Source: Methylotenera sp. L2L1 (GTDB taxonomy: Bacteria > Pseudomonadota > Gammaproteobacteria > Burkholderiales > Methylophilaceae). Taken from it: DNA of 64,000 nucleotides. Numbering within the stretch: position 1 is the stretch's first letter; the number at the start of each line of letters is the position of its first letter. The DNA lies in contig NZ_JQMG01000001.1 of the NCBI RefSeq assembly GCF_000744605.1, positions 2,577,990-2,641,989 on the forward strand. The letters are read 5' to 3'. Made by a program: the position numbers and the translations under genes. The notes beneath the pieces are model-generated. The model worked only from the letters and a program-made list of their open reading frames with translations. It ran no database searches and was not told where the DNA came from. This document shows positions 42,746-53,100 of this stretch, in pieces.

Positions 42746-43765
42746 TTACTTAACCTTGTCATAGCCATTGGGGTTAGTTGATTGCCACTTCCAAGTATCG
42801 TTACACATTTCGTCCAAGCTTCTTTTTGCGCTCCATCCCAATAGCTCCATCGCTAGTTTCGTATCAGCATAATTGATCGCCACATCGCCCATGCGCCTTG
42901 GTAAAAATTCATATGGAATAGATTTATCGCTTGCTTTTGAAAAAGCCTGCACCACATCCAACACACTAAATCCCTTGCCAGTGCCTAAATTCAATGTGAT
43001 GAAATCTTCTTTTTTTAACAAGTAGTCAACTGCATCTACGTGCCCGTCAGCCAAATCAACCACATGAATATAATCTCTTACGCCTGTACCATCATGTGTA
43101 GCATAGTCGTTACCAAACACACGCAGTGAAGGTAAACGTCCAACTGCAACTTGAGATACGTATGGTAATAAATTGTTTGGTATCCCGTTAGGATCTTCAC
43201 CAATCAAGCCACTACTATGTGCACCGATGGGATTAAAATATCGTAGTAACGCAACTCGCCATGTATTATCGGCTGCATGTAAATCACGTAAAATATCTTC
43301 GATCATCAACTTTGTTCGCCCATACGGATTAGTTGCAGTAAGCGGAAAATGCTCTTTAATCGGTACAGAAAGAGGATCGCCATATACAGTGGCAGAAGAA
43401 CTGAAAACAATAGTTTTAACATTGAATTCATTCATTACTTCAAATAAGTTCAAACTACCAACTACATTATTATCATAATAGAGTTGCGGCTTCTGATTAG
43501 ACTCCCCTACCGCCTTGAGGCCTGCAAAGTGTATTACTGCTGATATATCATATCTTTCAAAAACCATTCGCATTGCTGCTTTGTCGCGAATATCGGCTTG
43601 AACAAATCTGATTCTTACTCCCGAAATTCTCTCTATTCGATTAATTGACTCAATTCTACTATTTGATAAATTGTCTACAACTACAATTTCATACCCTGCT
43701 TCTATCATTTGCAAACAAGTGTGTGAGCCGATGTAGCCTGCACCACCAGTAATCAAAATAGCCAT
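42746..43765 (-). CDS. galE: UDP-glucose 4-epimerase
   Basis: A protein of 339 residues. The Rossmann NAD motif is ITGGAGYIGSHTCLQMIEAG. The catalytic Ser/Thr and YxxxK lie in SSSATVYGDP...NPYGRTKLMIEDIL, and the substrate region is NLLPYVSQVAVGRLPSLRVFGNDYATHDGTGVRDYIHVVDLADGH. Length and motifs are those of typical GalE. It interconverts UDP-glucose and UDP-galactose (possibly the N-acetyl forms), feeding EPS or LPS. Monocistronic. Confidence 0.95.
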   Translation of the reverse strand: MAILITGGAGYIGSHTCLQMIEAGYEIVVVDNLSNSRIESINRIERISGVRIRFVQADIRDKAAMRMVFERYDISAVIHFAGLKAVGESNQKPQLYYDNNVVGSLNLFEVMNEFNVKTIVFSSSATVYGDPLSVPIKEHFPLTATNPYGRTKLMIEDILRDLHAADNTWRVALLRYFNPIGAHSSGLIGEDPNGIPNNLLPYVSQVAVGRLPSLRVFGNDYATHDGTGVRDYIHVVDLADGHVDAVDYLLKKEDFITLNLGTGKGFSVLDVVQAFSKASDKSIPYEFLPRRMGDVAINYADTKLAMELLGWSAKRSLDEMCNDTWKWQSTNPNGYDKVK

Positions 43766-44392
43766 AATGTAAATTCATTTTGTTTATGATGATTTAGACA
43801 TTACCCAAGTAGTTATACGGAAATATTTTTTTCTATAGTCATATAAGACTATTGACAACAGTTTTTTTAATTCAAATATAGCCAATAGTAAATTGATGAG
43901 GGGTCGCTAGACACAATTAGGCCTTAACCCAAGTCAAACTAGGGCGGGCACCACATTGGCCAAAGTAAGATAGTTTTCTTTGGGCTTATCTTAATATAAT
44001 CAATATATCGATATGTAAGATCGGTGACGACTGGCTGTAACACCTAATCAACAACTCTTATTGTCCGTGGCCAGTGCCTATAAGTGTCGCCCGCTTAGTT
44101 GTTCCTGACATCTGCTTCAGGGCCAGCAACTAATCGACTTAAAAGCAGAGTTATAGCCAACTGCCTTAATCTTAGATAGCGCAATAATTTACTAATCGCG
44201 AAATAGCAGGAGGTACTAGTTAAAAATTTATTTAACTTGTCGAGACTTATCGATACTTAATTTGATACTAAAAAATAGATTATTTCTCTGCCACAACTTT
44301 GCCACACTGCAGAGTAAAAAAATAAAAAAACAGGAAGAAATTGAAACGCAATTAATATTCTATTTAAATAGAAATTATTTCAATTATTAATT
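43766..44392. other. Gene-poor gap between galE and tRNA-Leu
   Basis: About 630 bp with no convincing gene in either strand. It lies directly downstream of the tRNA 3' end, the usual place for integration of mobile elements, and has mixed composition (an A/T-rich part next to the tRNA and a more G/C-rich part at 43900-44200). I found no complete integrase and no second copy of the tRNA 3' end. Confidence 0.5.
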
Positions 44393-44479
44393 TGGTGCCC
44401 GGGGCCGGAGTCGAACCGGCACACGCTTACGCGCGAGAGATTTTAAGTCTCTTGTGTCTACCAATTTCACCACCCGGGC
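44393..44479 (-). tRNA. tRNA-Leu (anticodon UAA)
   Basis: An 87-nt gene with a GCCCGGG acceptor stem paired to CCCGGGC, discriminator A and encoded CCA. The D-loop is of leucine type (GGTGAAATTGGTAGACACA), the anticodon stem-loop GAGACTTAAAATCTC has TAA, and a long variable arm (CGCGCGTAAGCGTGT) is followed by GCCGGTTCGACTCCGGC for the T-arm. All cloverleaf elements are visible by eye. Confidence 0.97.
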
Positions 44480-44650
44480 GGATGGAAGGTGTAGAACAAA
44501 CAACGGTGCGTATTCTATAACAATTACTGAAAATTTTGCAGAAATATTTCATCATTTTTTAATTATTTTTCTAAATTTGCATTTTCAATAGTATTTTTAC
44601 ACATGCAACTCCAAAAAACCGTGCCTAGCCACGCCCAGTAAGCTCAAAAA

Positions 44651-44690
44651 AACAAAGCGCACCGCTAATATCATTAGGGTGCGCTTTGTT
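44651..44690 (-). terminator. Rho-independent terminator after the TolC-family gene
   Basis: Arms AACAAAGCGCACC / GGTGCGCTTTGTT (13 bp) with a ~14-base loop, followed on the minus strand by a run of Ts (TTTTTTGAG). It lies ~55 bp past the stop codon. Confidence 0.9.
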
Positions 44691-44746
44691 TGATCTATTG
44701 TTTGACTTTTAAACTATTTCAAACTAAATGACTTGAGCAACTAAAA

Positions 44747-46657
44747 TTACTTAACTAGCTCGCGTGTAATTTTCCAATCACTACTTTCATTTTGGAACTG
44801 TAACTCTTTATTAGTATTATCTTGATAAGCAATAGTTGGGGTACGCTGCATATTACAAACTTCACAAGAGGTATCTGCCACTTTTTTAATTTTAAACGTC
44901 GTTAAAGTGTACACCTGTTTAAAAGTAGCTTTTCCAGTATCGCCATCACAACTGACTTGTAAATCTTCAATTTTCAAGCCGATCTTACCGTTAGAGCTAA
45001 GACGTTGACGACGTTGCTTTTCCCATGCGGCTTTGTCCAATGGTGGCTCGGGTGAAAATTTATCTGCATAAAATCGTAAGTAGCGATCTGCATCTTTTTG
45101 ACGCCAAGCACTAGCCCAGTCGTTCACACGATCGGTAATGCCTTGAACATTACAAGCTTGAGCTGCAACGGGCGCCACGGCAGGCACTGCAACAGGTGAG
45201 ACAGGTTTAGCCATTGATGGGTATATATTAGCTAATGGCTTAGCATCCGCCACCAAAGCAGCTTTATCTATTTGAATTTGGACTGGTGCGACTGCATGGC
45301 AAACGTTTTCGTTATCCAAATACTCTTCACGTGCATACTCAGGCAAATTTCCACGTCTTGCGCCAATTTTATTTAACAACTCACCTTGGCCGGCATAGGT
45401 TCTTGCATAAGCTAATTGCAAGTCATACTCAGTATTTGTCAAACTACGCTTTGCTTGAAAGTATTCATTCTCAGCATCTAATAAATCCAACAAAGTACGT
45501 TGACCAATATCATATTGCTTACGATATGCCTCACGTGCATTCTCAATAGATGCTTTATGCTGCCCTCTGTAAATGCGCTGTTCTGTTAACTGCTTAATAT
45601 CGTTATATGCAATAGACACAATCTGACGAGTATCAATACACGCTTTATCGCGTATATCTTGTGCGCCGTTAAGTTTTTGAGCCGCAGTGCTAATCGAATT
45701 TTTATCAGAGAAACCGTTGAATAAATTGAAATTCATGGTTAATTCAAGCAAATCTGCAGCACTATTGCTATAACGTCCGTCAGAACTTGTGCCTAAGTTT
45801 TTACGTGCTTGTAAATCTAACCTAGGATAGTAGCGAGACTCATTTGTCTTAATCTCATTCTTTTTAGCTTGAATATCTTCAATGGTTGATAACAAGTCTG
45901 GATTTTGTTTATATGCTAGCTTTAATGCCTCTTCTGAGCTAGGCTCTACACCAGCACTAGAAATGGTCGGCACCTCTAAGGTTTCAGGTGGCAATTCACC
46001 ATACAATCTCTGTAATCTAGCGGTCACATCGTGCATATTGGTAGTTTCAGTCAGCAAGTTAGCTTCAGCCAACGCTAAACGACCACTCGCTTGTTCCAAA
46101 TCAACTTTACGAGCAACACCTGCATTCACACGCTCTTGAATGCGGTCAAACATTTGCTTATGGATAACATAGTTATCTTTTGCAAACTGCATTAACTCTC
46201 GATAACGTAATGTATCCAGATACGCACGCATAAACTCTAAGGTTGTAGTCTGCATCGTGCTTTGCAATTCAAAGTAGCGAACTCGACTAGCATGACCTAG
46301 ACGCTTTACTTCACTGCTGGTTGCGAAACCATCAAAAATCATTTGTCTTAATACCAACTCGTTATTCATGCGTGGTATTTGTGTATTACCAGTGTTTCTT
46401 ACAAGCTCTTCTTGTTTGCGATAAGTAGACACCACATCAGCTTGTGGTAAAAAGCCCCCGCGAACAGTGTCTTGTTCGTAACCTGCTTCTAAAAATTTAT
46501 GGTATCTGGCCTGAACTTCAGGATTTGAAGTAATTGTTTTTTCAACCATATCTTTTAAGCTAATTAATGGCTCTGCAGCATTTGCCATAGTGGCTGTCAT
46601 TACACTTAGACTTATTAACAATAAATGAATTAATTTATACTTAAACTTCTGATTCAA
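44747..46657 (-). CDS. TolC-family T1SS outer-membrane protein with an extra C-terminal NTF2-like domain
   Basis: A protein of 636 residues, much longer than a plain TolC (~450-490). The start is a TTG at 46657: GGGGA lies 6 nt before it, and it opens directly into a signal peptide (...LIHLLLISLSVMTATMANA-AEP). Residues ~30-430 are TolC-like, with paired helical/barrel repeats (VRNTGNTQIPRMNNELVLRQMIFDGF; YRKQYDIGQRTLLDLLDAENEYFQAKRSLTNTEYDLQLAYARTYAGQGELL). After an Ala/Pro linker, ~510-636 form a separate domain (VNDWASAWRQKDADRYLRFYADKFSPE..., LKIEDLQVSCDGDTGKATFKQVYTLTTFK) of SnoaL/NTF2 or Cds6 type. Next to a Lap-type adhesin it is the probable LapE, the outer-membrane port for that adhesin. 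ABC (LapB) and adaptor (LapC) genes are not in the window. Confidence 0.9.
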   Translation of the reverse strand: MNQKFKYKLIHLLLISLSVMTATMANAAEPLISLKDMVEKTITSNPEVQARYHKFLEAGYEQDTVRGGFLPQADVVSTYRKQEELVRNTGNTQIPRMNNELVLRQMIFDGFATSSEVKRLGHASRVRYFELQSTMQTTTLEFMRAYLDTLRYRELMQFAKDNYVIHKQMFDRIQERVNAGVARKVDLEQASGRLALAEANLLTETTNMHDVTARLQRLYGELPPETLEVPTISSAGVEPSSEEALKLAYKQNPDLLSTIEDIQAKKNEIKTNESRYYPRLDLQARKNLGTSSDGRYSNSAADLLELTMNFNLFNGFSDKNSISTAAQKLNGAQDIRDKACIDTRQIVSIAYNDIKQLTEQRIYRGQHKASIENAREAYRKQYDIGQRTLLDLLDAENEYFQAKRSLTNTEYDLQLAYARTYAGQGELLNKIGARRGNLPEYAREEYLDNENVCHAVAPVQIQIDKAALVADAKPLANIYPSMAKPVSPVAVPAVAPVAAQACNVQGITDRVNDWASAWRQKDADRYLRFYADKFSPEPPLDKAAWEKQRRQRLSSNGKIGLKIEDLQVSCDGDTGKATFKQVYTLTTFKIKKVADTSCEVCNMQRTPTIAYQDNTNKELQFQNESSDWKITRELVK

Positions 46658-47100
46658 AACATTTCCCCAATTCTAAAACACTACTTTCGCTATGCATGTC
46701 TTACACGCCATGCTTCAAAAATCTCTAATTTAAAACATGTGGATTTAACAGCAAAAAACATACCAGATTTTAAAAATAGGAAGCTAAAGCCAAATCAATT
46801 TTTACAACATTGGCCGTTGAGAACTATTTAGAGCGCAAATATTACATAAAAGAATGATTACTATCAATCATTTACATTAAAATACCCAACTACATTACAA
46901 GAATTTACAATTTAAACATGCAATATATATTTATTTACATAAACTTAAAATTAGCGTTTTAACCTTTAAAAATCAACACTCAACCGACATCTCAACCATC
47001 AAAACCGTCTACTTTTCAACACTTAAGGTAATTAAAATCTACATGATCAACCATTAAATTACATAAATTGTGATGATATTTCGACAAATAGGCATAAAAA
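46658..47100. other. A/T-rich intergenic region upstream of the TolC-family gene
   Basis: About 440 bp with no gene seen. It carries the TolC promoter region, including a sigma-54-like element at 46750-46765, and is bounded by the adhesin terminator at 47101. Confidence 0.55.
46750..46765 (-). promoter_or_regulatory. Sigma-54-like -24/-12 element upstream of the TolC-family gene
   Basis: TGGTATGTTTTTTGCT keeps GG-N10-GC spacing and agrees with 10 of 12 fixed positions of the TGGCACG-N4-TTGC(A/T) consensus. The -12 GC lies ~95 bp before the TTG start. In an A/T-rich region a chance match is possible; no enhancer-binding regulator is encoded in the window. Confidence 0.35.
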
Positions 47101-47131
47101 AACCTTTGGTAACATTACGTCACCAAAGGTT
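47101..47131 (-). terminator. Rho-independent terminator of the giant adhesin gene
   Basis: AACCTTTGGT / ACCAAAGGTT arms with an 11-base loop. On the minus strand it is followed by seven Ts in all (…GGTTTTTTTATG). It lies 46 bp past the stop codon at 47177. Confidence 0.9.
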
Positions 47132-47176
47132 AAAAGTTAAATCTAATTACAAATAAATAACGGTGCTATCGCATGA

Positions 47177-50100
47177 TTAATCTGTAATCAACTTCTGATT
47201 GTCGATAAGATTTTGAATAATCTGTTGATCATTAGTGTAAGAACCTACTAAATCAACATTTTGCAAGGTAATCGTCTGCACTTCAGCTGTTGGGTTATAG
47301 CCATTATTAAAACTACCATTACTGCTGATATGAACAACTGTATCAGCGCCCACTTTTTCGAAATGGAGGTAGTTTTCTAAATTAGCGCCTACACCCTCAC
47401 CAATCTCTCCTTGCAGCAGATCACGTAAATCTAACTTATCGCCATCAACGGTTGTATCAAAATCAGTCACAACATCCGCCACCGGTGTGCCAGCTGTGCC
47501 TACATCTGCAAGCGACCATTTAAATACATCTGCGCCAAGACCACCAGTTAATGTGTCACTACCAACACCGCCTATCAACACATCGTTACCGGTGCCTCCA
47601 CTGAGCGTATCGTTACCGATTCCACCTTCAAGACGATCAGCGCCTGCTCCGCCCAACAGCGTGTCGTTCCCACTGCCGCCGATAAGGACATCATTACCAG
47701 CACCGGCTATCAGCGTATCGTTAGTAGCTCCGCCGATTAAGATCTCATCCCCATCTCCACCAGTAATGGTGGTACCCACTACATTGTAAACACTAGCAGT
47801 TGCTGAACTGGAAACACCATCCTCAGTAACAGTGTATTCAAACTTACCACTTTCCGTCATCGGACCAACAATATCTGTCAGTGTCAGCACTAAGTTGTAA
47901 TTGGTGTCTGTCGTACCAACGGTTTGCACGCGAACAAAAAACTCACCAGTCACAGGTGCTGTGAAGTAGCCATTAGGAGCTAGCGTAGTCCCTGTACCTG
48001 TTGTTGTCACAGTAAATGTTTGCAGAACACCGTTAGCATCAAAGTACTCAACAAATGCGTTAACTCCTTGAGTTTGATTATCAACATCAATAAACACGCG
48101 CTCCCCTGCATACATTTTGACTTTAACGTAATCAACATCTCGAGTGCTTCCACTGTTATCAAGCACACCGCTAAACACGATAGAGCTACCGCCCACAGCA
48201 TCCACAGCCCATGCTGGCGTACCAGAAATTAGCGTGCCAAATCGACTGCGGTCTGTTAAATCTACCGCATTCTCGCGCGTAGTATTCTGTGTTTGCGACG
48301 TTGAATCAAAAGGTGCCTCTGTCACAACCTGTACCGTCTTAGCCGCCACCGCATTCGCGGTGAACTGTACAGTACCTGTACCACTTACCGTGCCATTCAC
48401 CGCATTCTGCGTACTTGTGATTCCACCGCTACCTCTCACACTGTCGTTATGAAGTAACGCATCAGCAGAAACACTAATTGGAGTTCCTGTTACGACATTG
48501 GTAAGAATCGTATCTGCATTAGGGTCTAAGTTTGCAACATAATCTAAATTGATGTTGAGGTTAATGCTTCTAGTATCTCCATCCCCATCAATCGCGGTTA
48601 CGAAGAATATTTCTTGCTCATTTTGTACCGTTCTATTGAGCAATAACTGATAATTGTACTCACCTGAGAGGAAGTCCACAGTCAACTCACCGCCCTTGTT
48701 AGTTTGCACGCTAATGCTACTTGGGCCACTTGCACTATAGGTATAAGTAACGCCATCCACAACAATACTGTTCAGCCTTCCGCCATCTGCTCCTAGTAGG
48801 AAACCACTAGTTCCACTACCTGAAAGTACAGACAAGCTTCCAACAACAACACCACCATCAACCGTTGCAAGTAAGGTATCTGCTAGCTCAGCCGGGTTAT
48901 CAACACGAATCGCATAATCCTCAGTGCCGTTCCCGTTAGCATCCACATTAGGGTATGCAATTGGCGTGATTGCACTTAGTGATGCGGTGCCAATACCAAC
49001 ACCAAAGGAGATATCTCCATTAGCGCTGACAAAGTTTTGCCACTGTGTTTGTAAAGTTGCATCAACTTCATAACCAGAGTTTGGCAAACCATCAGTAATA
49101 AAATAGAACAATGTCTTATCTGCTACTGGTTTCGTGAACCCAGACATTGTTTCATTTAATCCGGTTGAGTATTGCGTACCACCGCCAGCCTGAATACTAT
49201 CGACATAGCGCACAGCCCCAGTTACATCATCAATGTACCATTCACTTTCAACCGCATCAGATGCAAAGCTAACAATCTTAACGTTGACATTTCCTAGTCC
49301 ATCATAACGATCAACCAATTGAGCAATCGCAGCTTTAGCAATCTCCATGCGGTTAGTAGTTGCATCATAGCCTGATTGATTAGACCATAGACCATTCCCA
49401 TCTTGTGCCATACTGCCTGAACGGTCTAACACGATTACCACGTTAAAGGTAAGTGCATTAGTAGCCGCTTGTAGCGTTTCAGTAATACTGCCACCGACAG
49501 GTGCATCATCAACAATATTAATCACTAAATTAGCATTAGCTGTTCGGCCAGTAACGCTATCGGTTAGCACATAATTAAATGTCGGCGTGTCATTCACACC
49601 TTGAGTGGTGGCCGCATTTAAGGTGTAGGTATAAGCGCCTGTAGAAGCGTTCACAACTAAGGTACCCGTCGCGTTAGTCAAGGTAATCGTCCCGCCTGAA
49701 GCTACTGTGCCGTTAATGCTTGTGATTGTAGTGCTAGATGAAATACCTGCATCATTGGCAAGCAAGTTTCCTGTTACTGTGGTTGCAAGCACACCAGCTT
49801 GCGTACCAGTGCTAAGGCCCGATTCATAAACACTAGCAGAATCTGCTGTTGCAGTAATCGTAGTGTCCGTACTAACTGATAACGTTGCAGTATTAGATAA
49901 CGTGCCATCACCATCAATCAAAGTGTAATTGAATACATCAGGTGTAACGCTAGTTAAATCTGGCTGTACAGTTAAACCGTTAATACGATAGTGAGTACCA
50001 TTAGCTCCTGAACTAAATACGAGATACTGATAACTTGAAGATGCTGTAATCGTTGCAGTCACAATACTACTATTTGCGTTACTTCCAGAAATAGTACCAC

Positions 50101-53100
50101 TATCAACCAATTGTCCTGATGCATTGTAAGCACGCCAGATAGCGCTCTCGCCACTTGTCAGATTGGTAAGTGTCACAATAGCGGAGTTAGACATAGCGTT
50201 AATATCCAACACTAGGCTTTCATTCTGCTCTATTCTGCCATTGTCATTAGTATTTATTCCCCCTCCTGACTCAACTCCCAAGCCATCGTTGGTAGTCCCA
50301 CTTGGATTGCTATAGGTTACTTGCCCTGATCCAGAGCTAAGGTTAGCCAAAATAATATTTTGATAGTTACCAAATGTGTTTCCACTGCTACCTCCATATA
50401 ATGTAGCTCTCTGTCCGTTAGTAGATTCAAAGCCGTATAATTGAACACCAGAGGTGTTCCATTGTGCAATGGTCGCACCAGTGTTTCCTGGAGAAGCCGC
50501 CACTGAAATAGTTTGATAACTGGAATTGTAGGTATAACTACCATCTTGCTGAATCACAAGAGTTCCATTTGCGGTATTGATTGTCTGCCCACCTACACCA
50601 ACTGTGTATGTAACACCACCATATGTCACGGTGGATAATCTTGTTGGTGCATCAAGGAATGAGTCAGCACCACCAGAAGCAATACCGCCCGCACCAGTAA
50701 TCACATTCCCTGTGGTCGTACCACCGATACCAACACTGTCCAAATCATTATTAGCTACTGGTGATGAATCAGCAATATTGATTGTGACTGTGGTCCAAGC
50801 TGAAGTTTGACCACCATCAGATGCTTTATACACAAAACTATCTACATCAGGGCTTGCATCACTATGATTACGTGTTGGCGCAGTATAAGTAAATGTACCG
50901 TTAGCATTCATCACGACAGTACCGCCTAATGCCGTAGTAATTGAACTCGTACCGTTTGCAGTTGTAGCAGAAGACCCACTATTTGTAGCAAATTGAGCGA
51001 CTGTTAAATTAGCAAGTGCCGAATCCACATCGGTATCATTCGCCAACACATTGCCGCGAACAACAGTCGCTCCTTCCAACACACTGTTAGCGCCGTTAAA
51101 CACGTCTGCCACACCAACTGGGGCATCATTCACAGCAATAACATTAATAGTGGCAGTAGCTGTGTTCGAGTTCGCAAATCCGTCATTGACAACCACAGTA
51201 ATATTTCTAGGAGTTGTATTTGGTGCATCGCTTGTGTTTGCAAAAGTAATCGCACGAATTGCTGATTGGTAATTAGCCAAAGTAGCATTGCCGCTTAATG
51301 TCACCACATTACCTACAATGCTGCTAGCAATACCTGCAGGTAACCCGCCTGCAGCAAGTACATCACCAGCTTGCATATTAGTTAATGTAATCACTGCACT
51401 CACTAAATTGGTAGAGTCAACATCCGTGATTGCAATATCAGTATCAGCAATAGAGATACCAGCACCATTTTCAGTATATGTAGTAACAAAATTCACACCA
51501 GTTGATGTGGAGTTATTTGCATCAAGGTCTATTACAGGGGCATCATTTGTGCCGTTAATGGTGATGTTGAGCACGGCTGTCGTTGTCGTGCCGTCGCCAT
51601 CGGTCAGCGTGTAGGTGTAGCTGTCGATCAAGGTTTGACCGTTGTTGAGCGCGTTCACCGCTGGGTTGGCGTTGTTCAGTGTGTAGCTGTAAGTGCCGTC
51701 GCTGTTCAACACCAGACTGCCGTACGTTAGGTTGCCACTGTAGGCGCTGATCGGGGTCGCGTTGCTGTCTGCACCGACCGTGTCGTTGCTGAGCACTGTG
51801 CCGCTCACCGTGTTCGGGGCGGCGTCTTCTGTGATGCTGGCGCTGTCGTTCACCGCCACTGGGCTGCTGTCGGTGATCACGATGTCGAGGTTATTGATCG
51901 GACTGGTGGCGCCTAGGTCGTCGGTCACGCTAATCGCGATGCTATCGGTGACATCGCCGTTGACGCTTTGTACGTTCGGGTCGTAGGTGTAGCTGACGAC
52001 GCCTGTGCCGGCATTGTAGCCAGTCAGGATCAGGGTGCCTTCGCCAGTGTTGATGCTGACTGGGCTGCTGCCAAGATTGCCGAGTTGTGCTTCGGTCACG
52101 GTGGTGCCGCCTACGCTAATGCTGGCGAGGCCGGCCGGGGTGCTGACACTGAAGCTACCTGCCGTCGCGCCTGCGGTCTCAGGCAAGGTGCTGTCGCCAG
52201 CCGCAAGGCCGTTGGTGTCAGGGATACTGACGCTAGGCGCGCCATCGGTGTTGCCGTTAATGGTGATGTTGAGCACGGCTGTCGTTGTCGTGCCGTCGCC
52301 ATCGGTCAGCGTGTAGGTGTAGCTGTCGATCAAGGTTTGACCGTTGTTGAGCGCGTTCACCGCTGGGTTGGCGTTGTTCAGTGTGTAGCTGTAAGTGCCG
52401 TCGCTGTTCAACACCAGACTGCCGTACGTTAGGTTGCCACTGTAGGCGCTGATCGGGGTCGCGTTGCTGTCTGCACCGACCGTGTCGTTGCTGAGCACTG
52501 TGCCGCTCACCGTGTTCGGGGCGGCGTCTTCTGTGATGCTGGCGCTGTCGTTCACCGCCACTGGGCTGCTGTCGGTGATCACGATGTCGAGGTTATTGAT
52601 CGGACTGGTGGCGCCTAGGTCGTCGGTCACGCTAATCGCGATGCTATCGGTGACATCGCCGTTGACGCTTTGTACGTTCGGGTCGTAGGTGTAGCTGACG
52701 ACGCCTGTGCCGGCATTGTAGCCAGTCAGGATCAGGGTGCCTTCGCCAGTGTTGATGCTGACTGGGCTGCTGCCAAGATTGCCGAGTTGTGCTTCGGTCA
52801 CGGTGGTGCCGCCTACGCTAATGCTGGCGAGGCCGGCCGGGGTGCTGACACTGAAGCTACCTGCCGTCGCGCCTGCGGTCTCAGGCAAGGTGCTGTCGCC
52901 AGCCGCAAGGCCGTTGGTGTCAGGGATACTGACGCTAGGCGCGCCATCGGTGTTGCCGTTAATGGTGATGTTGAGCACGGCTGTCGTTGTCGTGCCGTCG
53001 CCATCGGTCAGCGTGTAGGTGTAGCTGTCGATCAAGGTTTGACCGTTGTTGAGCGCGTTCACCGCTGGGTTGGCGTTGTTCAGTGTGTAGCTGTAAGTGC

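Noticed and set aside
43900..44392. Integrase relic or attachment site downstream of tRNA-Leu
   Set aside because: A suggestive short frame near 44285-44320 (repeated TGTGGCA words) is too short to assign, and no duplicate of the tRNA 3' end was found in the window.
46657..46662. ATG at 46662 as the TolC start
   Set aside because: It is out of frame with the TolC sequence and stops at once; the in-frame TTG with GGGGA upstream opens the signal peptide.
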